Source: Bufo bufo
Taxonomy: Eukaryota; Chordata; Amphibia; Anura; Bufonidae
Direction: 5' to 3'
NCBI RefSeq assembly: GCF_905171765.1
Contig: NC_053390.1
Coordinates: forward strand, 586,794,471-586,858,470
Length of the DNA stretch: 64,000 bases
The notes beneath the pieces are model-generated. The model did not search any database. It worked only from the letters and a program-made list of their open reading frames with translations, and had not been told where the DNA came from. Every line of letters starts with the position of its first letter. Position 1 is the stretch's first letter. Both the position numbers and the translations under genes were made by a program. This document shows positions 1-11,900 of this stretch, in pieces.

Positions 1-462
1 TTGAGTTTATTATTGTAATATGTCTTGGATTTCCTCCCAATGGAGTTCATCCATGATAGATGAAAAGCAACATTATGTGCTTGTAGTCTTCTGCTGTCCC
101 TTAATCAGTGAAGTCTTGAGAGACCCTCACAAGGTTGGGATAATGTTTCCAAATGTACAGCAGATGACCACAGTGCAGATGACACAGAGGTTAATAGTAC
201 AATACAGGGACATATTGAAACAGTGACATATGTGAGCAAGACAACCATGATATAAAAGTGTAGAATATGTTGGCGTAATATAAACAATGATAAAGAAATA
301 AAAAAGGTTAACAAAGTCACTACTGGAGGAGTTCAAAGGAACTGTATAAACTATGTTTTGTTCTTCTTTTGTGTGAGGGGGCATAGGTTGACAGGCAGCT
401 AAAATCCCTCCTAGCAACTCATTGATACAGGACAGAGTAAATCCAACTTGAACTTTTAGGCA
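1..462. other. no gene seen
   Basis: Only short incidental reading frames occur here, with no recognisable domain. The sequence is A+T-rich intergenic or decayed repeat DNA, and I see no terminal repeat or tandem structure. Confidence 0.6.
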
Positions 463-655
463 AGAGCTACATGATGACACTGGTCATGCGACATCGCTGA
501 GCATGAATGGGATCGTCGCAGCAGTTGCAAGAAATCCAGCCATGTTGGATTTCTTGCAACTGCCGCGGCGATCCCATTTATTTCTATGGGATCACTGCTG
601 CTCAGCCATCCTGGGCGCAACAGGTGTTGCACGACCAGTGTCGCCATGTAGCCCT
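463..655. repeat. palindromic MITE
   Basis: The two ends are inverted copies of each other: GCTACATGATGACACTGGTC near 466 reappears in inverted, slightly diverged form ending near 652. A second inverted pair lies inside: GTTGCAAGAAATCCA near 518-532 against TGGATTTCTTGCAAC near 550-560. The whole 190 bp can therefore fold almost completely. There is no coding capacity. I could not find a clear target-site duplication, so the superfamily is unassigned. Confidence 0.6.
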
Positions 656-1336
656 TACCTTATTGCAAGGATAGGGTGAAACAGAGGAACAGAAAGAAGA
701 TGCACTTACTATAATGAATGAGAATATGGTAATATGCAATGAATGAGCATATAGTAATATGCTATAACACATTACAGTATAAAGTTATGTAAATACAAGC
801 AAGAGCATGAATACAGGATGCATTCAGTACAGCATATCAATATATATGAATATACATCATGCAATACTAACAGTTTGAGCATACCACGGATGCCACATTA
901 AGTCTGGATGTGGAGGATGATAATAGATGCTGGATTGACCTTCAGTTGATCTTGGAAAAGATGGCTGCTATGAGCTGAGCTGATGATGTCACGTGGGTAA
1001 TAGGTAGTAAAACACAGTGGTTTGCTTGGGACATTGCAAAGATTAGTACTAGCTAAAAACTATTCGCACAAATGGCCACTAGATGGAGTTAAATCAACAA
1101 ACCAGCATAGTAATTTTACCATAAAGATTGCTTGCTGGAGTCGTGACAAACCCTAGAAAAAGAGCTTACTCTAATGGCAACTGCAAGTAGACAGAATTGT
1201 ATCATTTAAATGGCACGTTTAAGCAGTTTTGGCCATGCAAAACTGTTGATATTACTAGGTAGAGGCCGGGAAAAGAAAGACAATACCTTTTGCAGGGCTT
1301 TTATCAGGAGAAGTATACATATAAGGTTTTATTCTG
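656..1336. other. no gene seen
   Basis: A+T-rich sequence. A short stretch near 715-770 repeats a motif like GAATGAGCATATAGTAATATG about twice. I recognise no transposon terminus and no coding domain. Confidence 0.5.
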
Positions 1337-1567
1337 CCAGCTCCTACAAGAACACAGGAGGCGGTGCTTCACTGTGCTTCATTGTGAAGTGTTCTCTGCA
1401 TTGAGCTGCTTCACTGCCCCAACAATCTCCTGCTAGTGACAGCTGTAGTGGTCCCCTGGTTGGATGCTACAGCTATCACTCGAGGCAGAAGAAAGGCTTG
1501 TGAAGCATATCAATGCCAAGAACACTTTACAGTGAAGCACTGCCTCCAGGGCACTTGCAGGATCAGA
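1337..1567. repeat. foldback element
   Basis: Left segment 1357-1413, beginning GGAGGCGGTGCTTCACTGT, is inverted at 1501-1547, which ends ACAGTGAAGCACTGCCTCC. The outer flanks (CTCCTACAAG versus CTTGCAGGAT) and an inner pair (GTGACAGCTGTAG versus CTACAGCTATCAC) continue the symmetry, so about 230 bp forms one imperfect hairpin. It is non-coding. Class unknown. Confidence 0.55.
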
Positions 1568-1815
1568 GCCTATGGGGATAAATGTTCATATTCACACTAC
1601 TCCTGATGATAAATGCTCTTCAACAGTTATGCCTGTCTTGTTTTCCCAATGCACAGCACTGGAGCTCCACCCTTTCTTGCCAGATGATGAGGACATCACA
1701 CAGGTCCTTCACCACTTATCCTCCGCACTCCAGAGTTCTTCCCTTTCATACACTTGTCACATGATGATGACATCACATAGATCCTTCTGCACCGCTTATC
1801 CTCTCCACTGCTTCA
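1568..1815. repeat. short degenerate tandem duplication
   Basis: Two related stretches of about 55 bp, near 1681-1735 and 1761-1812, share GATGATGA..ACATCACA..GATCCTTC and CACC..CTTATCCTC motifs. There is no coding potential. The block lies directly against the truncated Tc1 copy that starts near 1816. Confidence 0.4.
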
Positions 1816-2370
1816 CTGTAGGGATGGTATTGGGATGATGATGAGCAGTGCCCATTTTCCTCTAGACATGACGCTTAGAATTTAGGCCAAAAAACTCAAT
1901 CTTGGTTTCATCAGACCAGAGAATCTTGTTTCTCACAGTCTGAAAGCCCTTTAGGTGCCTTTTTTCAAGATCCAAATTGACTTTCATGTGTCTTTTACTA
2001 AGGAGAGAATTATTTCTGTCCACTCTGCCATAAAGCCCAGATTGGAGTGCCGCTGTGATGTTTTCTCCCATCTGCACACAGGATCTTTGGAGCTCAGCCA
2101 GAGTCACCATTGGGTTCTTGGTCACCTTACCAAGGCCCTTCTCTCCTAATTACTTAGTTTGGTGGGGTTGTCAGCTCTAGTAAGGGAACTGGTTCTTCCA
2201 AATTTAAGAATGGTCTTCCATTTAAGAATTTTGGAGGACACTGTACTCAGGGGAACTTCCGGTGCAGCAGAAATATTTTTGTACCCTTCTCCAAATCTGT
2301 GGCTCCACATAATCCTGTCTCTGAGCTCAGTTCTTTTCTCCTTATGACCTATTTTTTTGCACTGAAATGC
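1816..2370 (-). pseudogene. Tc1-like transposase fragment (element C)
   Basis: Minus-strand translation shows a Tc1 transposase N-terminus: a helix-turn-helix region (residues like IMWSHRFGEGYKNISAA, ILKWK) near 2200-2350. This is followed after a stop near 2146 by a second DNA-binding/linker segment containing LLSKRHMKVNLDLEKRHL and then ILWSDETKIEFFG. That last motif carries the first catalytic aspartate of the DDE fold. The protein stops near 1862 and the rest of the catalytic domain is absent, against roughly 340 residues usual for the family. Such transposases cut and paste their element at TA sites. This copy cannot be functional. Confidence 0.75.
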
Positions 2371-2391
2371 ATTGTCATCTGTAAAACCGTA

Positions 2392-2587
2392 CAGTATCTC
2401 ACAAAAGTGAGTACACCCCTCACATTTTTCTAAACAGTACTGAATATATGACACTTTGAGACAATGTGAAGTAGTCAGTGTACAGCTTGTATAACAGTGT
2501 AAATTTGGTGTGCCCTCAAAATAACTCAGCACACAGTCATTAATGTCTAAACTGCTGGCAGCAAAAGTGAAAATGGCCAAATTGTGC
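2392..2587. repeat. left long terminal inverted repeat of element A
   Basis: The first 20 bases, CAGTATCTCACAAAAGTGAG, are the outer binding end. The inner part, through TAATGTCTAAACTGCTGGCA, is inverted at 12960-13130. The right outer end lies at 19867-19917. Such long inverted repeats with paired transposase sites are usual for the IR/DR group of Tc1 elements. Confidence 0.8.
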
Positions 2588-2894
2588 CAAATTAGCCATT
2601 TTCCCTCCCCAGTGTCATGTGACTCCGTTAGTGTTACAAGGTATCAGGTGTGAATGGGGAGAAGGCATGTTAACTTTGGTGTTCAACATGGCACCTCATG
2701 GCAAAGAACTCTCTGAGGATCTTAAAAATAGAATTGTTGCTCTACATAAACAGGCCTAGGCTATAAGAAGATTTTCAACACCTTAAAACTGAGCTGCAGC
2801 ATGGTGGCTAAAACCATACAGCAGTTTACCAAGACAGGTTTCACTCAGAACAGGTCTCACCATGGTCAACCAAAGAAATTTGACATCACCTTTC

Positions 2895-3230
2895 ACATCA
2901 GAGGCAAGGCATTTACCCACACAGCTATGAGAGCTGTATAGCCAGTTACTTAAAAAAAACAAAACATAAGACTTCTACTGTAGGTAACTTTGATACCTAG
3001 TGTACATCCATACACATGACAGCTGCCCCGACACACCCAGCTCTGCTACATCCATACACAGTGTACTGGGGCAGCTGTCATGTGTATGGATGTACACTAG
3101 GTATCAAAGTTATCTAAAATAGAAGTCTTTTTTTTTTTTTAAGTAACTGGCTATACAGCTCTCATAGCTGTGTGGGTAAATACCTTGCCTCTGATACAGA
3201 AGGTCATGGGTTCGAATCCCAGCATAAACT
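2895..3230. repeat. head-to-head pair of tRNA-derived SINE-like sequences
   Basis: The left arm at about 2900-3027 contains GCTATGAGAGCTGTATAGCC and CTAGTGTACATCCATACAC. It is inverted at about 3068-3200 with near-perfect identity, around a spacer of about 40 bp holding further inverted sequence. The right copy continues into a tRNA-like 3' half with an RNA polymerase III B box. Dispersed tRNA-derived SINEs are common in vertebrates; the inverted doubling is unusual and makes a strong hairpin. Confidence 0.55.
3209..3219 (+). promoter_or_regulatory. pol III B-box (tRNA-like)
   Basis: GGTTCGAATCC matches the tRNA T-loop/B-box consensus. It sits about 50 bp downstream of an A-box-like TAGCTGTGTGGG near 3166. 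The flanks do not form a convincing acceptor stem, so this is a tRNA-derived SINE promoter rather than a tRNA gene. Confidence 0.55.
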
Positions 3231-5839
3231 TTTCTGAAAGACAGGCTAAATAAGAACACGAGCACCAAATCTTCAACACAAGATGCTGGTGGGAACACAG
3301 GAAGAGGAAGAGGCCTGCATCGCATCGCTGACATGGAGGTAAGTATAAAAGTTTTATTTTTTTTTTAAATACCAGACTGTTACTTTAATGCCACGGGGGG
3401 GGGGGGGTATTGGCTCCATGTTACTGGAACATGGAGGGGGGAGGATAGAAGCACTTGATACTAGCACATTAGGGGGCAGGGGGAGAGGATGGCACTATGA
3501 TATTAGCACATGGGGGGGGGGCAAGAAATGGACATGAATCATGAGGGGCAGAAATGTGAAATGATGTAGATTCGCTTGTGTTGACAAAAATCCTTGCACC
3601 GGCCCTGACTTCGGGCACGTAATCCTACGAGACCAGTGACCTCCAGAGGTGGGTCTCGCGGGATCACGCGCCGAAGACACATGATCTTGGCAAGAGCCAA
3701 GGCAATGTGGACCTGGAGCACAGCGAGGAGCAGAACCTGGTGAGCACCCCTGGCAACCGCACTCTGACAACCTGCACTAGGGTGTCAGAGGCTGCAGGAC
3801 AGTGACTGGCAGCAGGGTGGCACACACTTGTGTACAGGGGTCAGGGCACACCTGCTGCTTGACTAGGGGCCATAGATTCTGACTGGCACAGGGTGCCCAG
3901 CAGTGGCACATGGAGCCTAATAGGTGGCACAGACTGTCTAAAGGGCTATGAATGGTACAGAGTGCAGGACAGTGCCAGACTGGCAGAGGGCACAAGGCAG
4001 CATACTGTTTTATGTTGCCCTGGTGGCACAGGATTTCAGACAGTGGCTGAATGGCGCCTGGCAGTGAATAGGTGGCACTGCTCGTGTTTGGTGTGCCAAC
4101 CTGCTGAACAGCGCAGAGTGATTGGCATCACTGGGAGGGTACTAGGTGGCAGACAATGGCTGGATATTATATATACATGACCATAGTCAGACTGGCACAG
4201 GGTACATGACCATAGACTGGCACAGGGTACACAACCATAGTTAAATGTTGCATGCAATAGGTGGCTAAAAAAAGGGGCGGGCAAAAGGATGTGGTCAATG
4301 GGCGGAGACAAGGGGGCAGCAAAATTAGCTTTTGCCTAGGGTCGCAAAAATCCTTGCACCAGCCCTGGGTGGGAGGTCAGCCTGTCAGTGCATCAAATTG
4401 GTCTACATGGCTTTTGTCCCAGAAGGAAGCCTCTTCTAAAGATGATGCACTAGAAATCCCACAAACAGTTTGCTGAGGACAAGCTGACTAAGGACATGGA
4501 TTACTGGAACCATGTCCTGTGGTCTGATGAGACCAAGATAAACTCATTTGGTTTAGATGGTGTTAAGTGTGTGTGGTGGAAACCAGGTGAGGAGTACAAA
4601 GACAAGTGTGTCTTGCCTACAGTCAAGCATGGTGGCGGGAGTGTCATGGTTTGGGGCTGCATGAGTGCTGCCAGCTGTGGGGAGCTACAGTTAATTGAAG
4701 GAACCATGAATGCCAACATGTATCGTGACAAACTGAAGCAGACCATGATCCCCTCCCTTTAGAAACTGGGCCGCAGGGCAGTATTCCAACATAATAACGA
4801 CCCCAAACACACCTCCAAGACGACCACTGCCTTGCTAAAGAAACTGAGAGTAAATGTTCTAGACTGGCAAAGCATGTCTCCAGACCTAAACCCTATTGAG
4901 CATCTGTGGGGCATCCTCAAATGGAAGGTAGAGGAGCGCAAGGTCTCTAACATCCACCAGCTCTGTGATTTCATCATGGAGGAGTGGAAGAGGATTCCAG
5001 TGGCAACCTGTGAAGCTCTAGTGAACTCCATGTCCAAGAGAATTAAGGCAATGCTAGAAAATAATTGTAGTCACTAGAGATGAGCGAATCACATTTTTTC
5101 CTAAAATGGCTGCTGCACGTGTTAGGCAATGGAGCAAAAACCTCTGGGAACAAGAGATCACCCACAATGCCATGCATGCAGCCAATCAGCAGCCAGCCCT
5201 GTGATGTCACAGCCCTATAAATAGCCTCAGCCATATTGGAATCAGCCATTTTCCAGTGCTGCTTTTAGGTTGTTTGTACTATATGATACATCAGTAATTC
5301 CAGCAAACCGTGCTTGTTATTGGGGTGCAAGTTTAACTTTTTTTTAGGGGGTGTATTAATAGAAAAAAAAAGGAAAAAATATATGTCATAATTGCCAGTC
5401 AGCGGTGAAGTTACATTGTACTACAGCCATTTATGGGGTGTATTAATAGGAAAGATACGTACCGTATTTTCGCCCTATAAGACGCACTTTCCCCCCCCCC
5501 CCCAAAAAAAATGGGGGGGGGAAGTTAGTGCGTCTTATGGGGTGAATATAGGTGTAAACATGTCCAGCGGGGCTTGTGTTGCTTTGCAGAAGGAGCGATG
5601 CAGGTGTTCGTGGCTGAGATCGGGGGCCGCTGCAGATGGTGATGCAGGGGCTGGTCGGCTCTGCAGGCTGTTCGTGGTATGTCAGTGCATGGACATTCAG
5701 AGGCTGAAAACTTGTCCAGATCAGTGTACATTATCAAACATTTCCTTTCCCCCACTTCACATTTACTGGTGGCAAAAAATGCTACTGGCTGCATGCAGAG
5801 GTGTGCCCTACCAGAAAGACATCCCTAAGGACCCCACTG

Positions 5840-6002
5840 CTAATAAAGTGCCCCCTCCTAATAAAGTGCCCCCCTCCTAATAAAGTGCCCCCCTCATAAT
5901 AAAGTGCCTCCTCCTAATAAAGTGACCCCACTCCTAATAAAGTGACCTCACTCCTAATAAAGTGACCCCACTCCTAATAAAGTGACCCCCCCATAAAAAG
6001 TG
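5840..6002. repeat. CCTAATAAAGTGACC minisatellite
   Basis: About nine copies of a 17-18 bp unit like CTCCTAATAAAGTGACCCCA lie in the 5' noncoding part of the pogo-like element. They are imperfect, with C-run length differences. Confidence 0.8.
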
Positions 6003-6437
6003 ACCCCCTTATTAAGGCGTCATGCAGACATCCGTGGAGCACTGTCCGTGATATCCCAGCCTGCCGTCCTGCTGAGTGCATGAAGCGCATGGCGTCATTG
6101 GTTGCTATGACGCCATGCCCTTTGTGCACTCAGCAGGACGGGATTTCACAGACCATGCTCCATGGATGTCTGCTTGACGCCTTAAAGTGTCACTGGATCC
6201 GCCCCTTTCCCAATAAGTACCGTATGTCAGCAGCATATCCCCCCCCCATAAACTTGTGTCAGCAGCAGATCCCCCCCATAACATTGTCATCCACTGATGT
6301 TCTTAGCTACAGTACCCCCATAATTGTAGTGCTAACAGTTCTTCCATTACTGTATTTTATTGCAGAAAATTACCGTAGTCTCCTGCTGCATACTGTACAT
6401 TTCTGAATGAATTTCTTATAAAATTCCTTTTAAACTA

Positions 6438-7637
6438 GAGGTGATAAAATACGCCAAAGTGCATGGAAACAGGACAGCGGAGAGACATTTTGGGCCGCCT
6501 CCAACTGAAAAGATGATTCGTGCATGGAGGAAACAAGAGGATCGGTTGGAGAAAGCGGAGAAAAGTAAACACACTTTTCGTGGGTGTGATGCAAAGTGCT
6601 AGACGTGGACATGAAAGAGTGGATCATATGTCACAGGAACAACGGCTTCTCAGTATCCACAAAAAGGATCATCTATGAAGCCAAACGTCTTGCTGCAGAG
6701 AAAGGCATTGACGACTTCACTGGATCGGCATCATGGTGCTACAGATTCATGAGAAGATGTGGCCTTGCTATGCGCACCAAAACAAGAATTGCACAAAAAA
6801 TGCCCAAAGAGTCCAAGATTATTTCTTTTCATAAATTAGTGCTGGATTCAAGAAAGAAACATGTCTATGAAATAGGCCAGATTGGGAACATGGATGAAGT
6901 CTCGTTAACCTTCGATGTTCCATCGATGTGAGAGGTGCAAAAAACGTAACGGTGAAGACCTCAGGACATGAGAAAACACGGCTGTCTTGTCCTGCTGCGC
7001 AGATAGCACTGGGCTGCCACCAATGCTGATTTTTAAAAGGAAGACCATGCCAAAAGACGTGATCCCACGAGGAGTGATTGTCCATGTTCACGACAAAGGG
7101 TGGATGGACGAAAATGGCATGAAATTATGGATCGAAAAGGTGTGGTCCAAACGCACTGGAGGACTTCTGAAGAAACCTGCCCTACTAGTGCTTGACCAGT
7201 TTAGGGCACATATCAGCGAAACCACAAAAACAAGATTTAAGGAAGTGAACACCCATCTAGCGGTAATTCCTGGGGGGCTTACCAGCCATCTACAACCTCT
7301 AGACGTTTCCATTAATAAGCCGTTTAAAGTGTACATGAGGGAGGAATGGAACAAGTCGATGGCAGCTGGGAACCATGACCTGACTCCCACTGGACGGATG
7401 AAGAGGCCCACCATCACCCAAGTCTGTGAGTGGGTGAAAACATCATGGCAGGCAGTCAACGATGAAATCATCGTCAGATCCTTTAAAAAGTGTGGCATTA
7501 GCAATGCCTTGGATGGCACTGAGGACAATATGCTGTACGACGAATCTCAAGGCAGTGATACTAGTGATACTGAGCCACAGAGTGCGATTAACTTGGACAG
7601 TAGTGATGAGGAGTTTTTGGGGTTCCCTGATGAATAG
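6438..7637 (+). pseudogene. pogo/Tigger-type transposase
   Basis: The protein reads in at least three frames. Residues from 6438 (VIKYAKVHGNRTAERHFG, then MIRAWRKQE) are an N-terminal helix-turn-helix. Frame two from 6596 has a CENP-B-like second DNA-binding part and IGQIGNMDEV with the first catalytic Asp near 6893. After two frameshifts between about 6925 and 6990, frame three (6987-7637) carries LPPMLIFKRKTMP. It also carries the second Asp in LVLDQFRAH (near 7190) and the third in LQPLDVSINKPFK (near 7300), followed by an acidic C-tail. All three catalytic acids survive but the frame does not. The family moves its element into TA targets. Confidence 0.85.
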
Positions 7638-7997
7638 AGGAGTACTGTACCTGGACATTTAAGTCAATAATGATGGTTATTAATGCTGCTGGTTACCACT
7701 GTTAATGTTTACAGTGTTAAAATATTGGTCTGTTATTTTATTAAAAGTTTTGACACACCTTTTGTCAAAAATATTTTTTTTCCTATTTTCACCCTCTAAA
7801 ACCTAGGTGCGTCTTATGGGCCGGTGCGTCTTATAGGGCGAAAAATATGGTATATCCTATTAGCCGCTCTGCGGTGAATTGTGCTTGTTATATTAGTTTT
7901 TTTGGGGTGTATTAATAGGAAAAAGAATACGTCTTAATTGCCGTTCTGTGGTGAAGTTACATTGTACCACAGCCATTTACGAGGTGTATCTGAGGAA

Positions 7998-8688
7998 AGG
8001 GATCTGAGGAAAGGGATTTAGGGATCATTATTTCAGAAGACTTAAAGGTAGGCAGACAATGTCACAGAGCAGCAGGAAATGATAGCAGAATGCTTGGGTG
8101 TATAGCAAGAGGAATTACCAGTAGAAATAGGGAGGTGCTCATGCCGCTCTACAGAGCACTAGTGAGACCTCATTTGGAGTATTGTGCTCAGTACTGGAGA
8201 CCATATCTCCAGAAGGATATTGATACTTTGGAGAGAGTTCAGAGAAGAGCTACTAAACTGGTACATGGATTGCAGGATAAACTTACCAGGAAAGATTAAA
8301 GGACCTTAACATGTATAGCTTGGAAGAAAGACGAGACAGAGGGGATATGATAGAAACTTTTAAATACATAAAGGGAATCAACAAGGTAAAAGAGGAAAGA
8401 ATATTTAAAAGAAGAAAAATTGCTACAAGAGGACATAGTTTTAATTTAGAGGGGCAAAGGTTTAAAAGTAATATCAGGAAGTATTACTTTACTGAGAGAG
8501 TAGTGGATGCATGGAATAGCCTTCCTGCAGAAGTGGCAGCTGCAAATACAGTGGAGGAGTTTAAGCATGCATGGGATAGGCATAAGGCCATCCTTCATAT
8601 AAGATAGGGCCAGGGGCTATCCATAGTATTTAGTATATTGGGCAGACTAGATGGGCCAAATGGTTCTTATCTGCCGACACATTCTATG
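7998..8688 (+). pseudogene. CR1-type LINE 3' end (RT C-terminal fragment)
   Basis: Translation from about 8060 gives LGCIARGITSRNREVLMPLY and RALVRPHLEYCAQYWRPYLQ, followed by KDIDTLERVQRRATKLVHGL. This is the thumb/C-terminal part of CR1/L2-group reverse transcriptases. A frameshift between 8299 and 8311 is followed by MYSLEERRDRGDMIETFKYI and RKYYFTERVVDAWNSLPAEV up to a stop at 8607. The 3' end finishes with ATTCTATG at 8681-8688, the terminal octamer typical of CR1. It is 5'-truncated, as most LINE copies are, and inserted in the hAT 1 subterminal repeats. A second, opposite-strand copy lies at 46325-46573. Confidence 0.8.
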
Positions 8689-8997
8689 AAATAAACGTAC
8701 ATCCTATATATTAGCCGTTCTGCAGTGAATTGTGATTGTTATATTTGTTTGGGGGGGTTATTAATCGGAAAAAATATATGTCTTAATGGCCGTTCTGCGG
8801 TGAAGTTACTTTGTACTACAGCCATTTACGTGGTGTATTAAAAAGAAATATATGTACGTCCTATTAGCCGTTCTGCGGTGAATTATGATTGTTATATTTC
8901 TTTTTTTGGGATGTATTGTGTTCTGCAGAGTAGTTGTACTAAAGCCTTTTTTGGGGTGTATTATTTTAATTTTAATTTAATTCTTTTATTATACAGT

Positions 8998-11900
8998 ATG
9001 TCAGACAGACAGGTGACATGCCTTTCAAAGGGAACGGGCAATGGCCAAAATGTTTCTGTCGCAGGCAGAAGTAGCAGCAGAAGAAGGGTGAGTGGCAGCA
9101 GGAGTCGCAGAGAGAGGCCTGAACTCCCGGTGTCATCTAGCAGTCGTGTCTTGACCAGCAACCCAGCGGTGCTTGAATGGTTGACTCGGTCTTCGACTTC
9201 ATTGCAAGTGACATCAGAAACCCCCAGCCAAAAGTCAGTGGGTTCCTCTGAAACAACACTTAGTTGGCATGGCCCGGGAGCAGGACCTGTGCCCCCAACT
9301 GTCCTCAGCCTGCCTCTGTAATTTTCTGTTCTCTCAGCGCAAAAAGTATTATATCCGTATGCTCGGCTCTACTTTTCAGCGAGGATGAGCTACTAGAGAA
9401 CAGTCAGCAGCTACTGCCCAGCCAAAATCTAGAGTAGACATCCGTAGCTTCCTCCAGTTGTCGGGCAAGTAGTGATGATGAGAGTCGCGTGTGAGCAGGT
9501 GTTGCGAGCAGTCAGGCTCCTGGCCCTGAGACCGTTGAGGGGGACATCAGTGACTTGCAGACAGTAGTGGATGATGATGATGGAGCCGATCGCACTTGGG
9601 AGCCAGGTGAAGAAGGGGCTTCATCATCATCATCATCATCATCAGGAGAAGAGGGTGGCAGCTTGCGCGTGAGTCAGCGGCTGAGCCAGTAGGGTGGTAA
9701 CAAGGCCGTGAGTCAGTAGGGGGGCAGCAGTGGGAGGTCGAGAGCAAAACATGCCCGGGGTAGACCACCCGCTTTGCAGGAGCCTACCTGCCCGGAAAGT
9801 AGAGGTGCAGGGGTTCACCGAGGCAGCGGTAGCAGTCAGTCAGAACGGAGTGTTGGGGGGAAAATGCCATACTTGGCGGTGTGGACATTTTTTGTTTGGC
9901 CGCCAGAGATGGTGAACATTGCCAATTGCCGAATTTGTGGGCAGAAGGTGAAGCGTGGCCAGGGTGCCAATGTTGGCACCATGGCCCTGCGTCAATACAT
10001 GCAGCGTCACCATAAAGTGGACTGGGAGAACCGTGGCTCTGATGTGGTCCAGCCTGCCACAGCAATCGTTACATCACCCAGTGGCACGCACCCAATTTCA
10101 TGCAGTCAAGGCTCCACCACCTGAGCTGAAGGGAGCTGTATGTCGTTCCCATCATCTGCTGGTCCTGATGCTCCTGTTCCTTGTCCTCCTACTCCTCATC
10201 AGTCATTCCTTCAGCAATCGATTACCGAAGCGATTACCAAGAGACAACAGTATGTGTGCACTTATCCAACGGCGCAGAGAACTGATGGCATGTGCCAAGC
10301 CAAGGTGGAGATTCCAAAACAGTCATTTCTTTGCCAAAAAGGCAGTACCAGCCCTGCACACATATGTAGAAAAGAAGGTGGGCTAGTCCTTGAGTCTGTC
10401 AGTGTCTGCCAAAGTGCATGGCAGCGCCGACGTGTGCTCCACTACTGTCAAGGACAATATATGTCCTTTATGGCCCACTGGGTAAATGTGTTCCTGCCCA
10501 GCCACACCACAATATTCCTGCCCAGCCACACCAGCAAGTTGGCCAGGTGACGCCGCTTCATTGGTCCTGAGACAATGTCCGCCTCTGCCTCTTCATCCTC
10601 CACCATGTCCTCAGACTCCAATGCAGGGACAATTCACAGTGCTCCTACAGCATGCCACATGTGCAGGGCAGGGTGGTGTCACACTGTTTTGCACCTAGTT
10701 TGCCTGGGCGAACAGTCACACAGTTGAGAAACTGCTCCGCGTCCTTCATCAAGAAATCGAATCCTGGCTTTCTCGTTGACAACTCAAAATCGGAACCATG
10801 GTGATCGACAACGGGAAAAACATGGTGTGGGCACTGCGTCAAGGAGGGATGAGCCATGCGCCCTGCATGGCGCAACTGTTCAATCTGGTTGTAAAGCGGT
10901 TACTGAAGTCTTCACACCATATGCAAGACATCTAGAAAATGGGCAGGAAACTTCAGCCATTCGTACACCACCAAGCACACCCTCCTTGAGCTGCAGCTGC
11001 AGAGCGGCGTCCCCCAACATAGACTGATTCACAACGTTTCCACCCATTGGAATTCCACCCTCCATATGTTGGACCGATTATATGAACAGAGAAAGTCCAT
11101 AAATGATTTCTTGATGATACAGGCCAACAGAGGTACTCCACTGTGTAACTTCGATGTTAGCCAGTGGCAGCTCATGCGTGACACCTACCCTTTGCTTGGG
11201 CCCTTTGAGGAGGCTACTTTATTTGTCAGTCTCAAGGACTACGAGAACAATGTTATTCCACTGATTCATGTCCTAGAACAGATGCTGCTAAATCTGTCTG
11301 ACCAAGGGACTAACCCTCTTTTTTTGCAGATTTACAATGCTGGAGATGTGGCACTCCAGCGAGTCGTGCACTCCTGATTAGCCTGTCTGCCCCATAGGCT
11401 GATTTTAATTATTTTCAGTATAAAGCTGTGGCCTGCTCTCACTACATTCATTGGAAGCTGTTTAGCACCAGGAAGGGTATAGAGTGGGCTCAGCATGCAT
11501 GTTGGTACCTGCATCCCTTGTAATGGAGGCCATTTTGGCACAAAAAACGGAAAAAGGCAGAGTGGATCCAGCATGCATGTGGGTCCAACACTCCCTGAAT
11601 TTTATGGCGGTCATTATGGCGCATAACAGGTAGTATTTAGTGTTAGGACCCGTGTAACAGAGATCGCCTTGACGTTTGGCATACGGGCTTAGATGGTTTT
11701 GTACAAAATGCATTGACCAAGCATCTCGCTTTTTAAGCGTAGTATTAGCATCATAATTTTTGTAAGCATTGTTGTACTTTGTCTGATTTGCAGAGTGCTG
11801 CCGCATTGTCTCCTTTTTTTCCTCTGACCAAGGGACAGGAGACGTGGGAACTACATCTCACAGCCACATGAGCCCTGTGGGGGCTGAACTAGAGGAGGAA

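Larger units (their letters stand above)
2889..4370. repeat. unclassified insertion block in element A
   Basis: This 1.5-kb block separates the two halves of the element A transposase. It starts with an inverted pair of tRNA-like sequences (2895-3230), then has G-rich runs (3396-3520) and a GGCACAGGGT-rich degenerate repeat (3780-4250). Two copies of AAATCCTTGCACC, near 3588 and 4349, may mark one unit. No protein domain is recognisable. About 90 bp of the target was lost, so no target-site duplication can be read. Confidence 0.5.
2686..5073 (+). pseudogene. Tc1-like transposase (element A), interrupted
   Basis: The N-terminus begins at the ATG at 2691 (MAPHGKELSEDLKNRIVALH) and runs through a helix-turn-helix, with stops near 2757 and 2785, to about 2888. 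After an insertion and loss of perhaps 30 codons the protein resumes near 4371 (GGQPVSASN). It shows WNHVLWSDETKINSFG with the first catalytic Asp near 4525 and CVLPTVKHGGGSVMVWGCM. A second block, QHNNDPKHTS, follows a nonsense codon at 4760, and then [12 protein letters not shown] ends the catalytic core near 4910. The second block carries Asn-Asn where the family has His-Asp-Asn, so the second catalytic Asp is altered. The product would be a DDE transposase acting on TA targets; this copy is dead. Confidence 0.85.
5462..7850 (+). mobile_element. pogo/Tigger-like element inside hAT 1
   Basis: Its inverted termini are CCGTATTTTCGCCCTATAAG at 5462 and the inverse, CTTATAGGGCGAAAAATATGG, ending at 7850. 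TA at 5460-5461 and 7851-7852 flanks it. It encodes a DDE transposase of the CENP-B/jerky type and has a short minisatellite at 5840-6000. A fragment of the same terminus occurs near 25201-25235, so the family is repeated in this genome. Confidence 0.85.
5385..8995. repeat. 5' subterminal tandem repeats of hAT 1
   Basis: A unit with the motifs GCCGTTCTGCGGTGAA, GTACTACAGCCATTTA and GGGGTGTATTAATAGGAAA recurs near 5400-5460, 7855-7990, 8700-8790, 8790-8870 and 8870-8960. It is interrupted by the pogo and CR1 insertions. Each unit is roughly 85-170 bp. Subterminal repeats are commonly transposase-binding regions in hAT elements; that role here is inference. Confidence 0.6.

Noticed and set aside
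3150..3225. A functional tRNA gene
   Set aside because: Only the B box and a weak A box are present. No acceptor stem closes, and the sequence is part of an inverted SINE-like pair.
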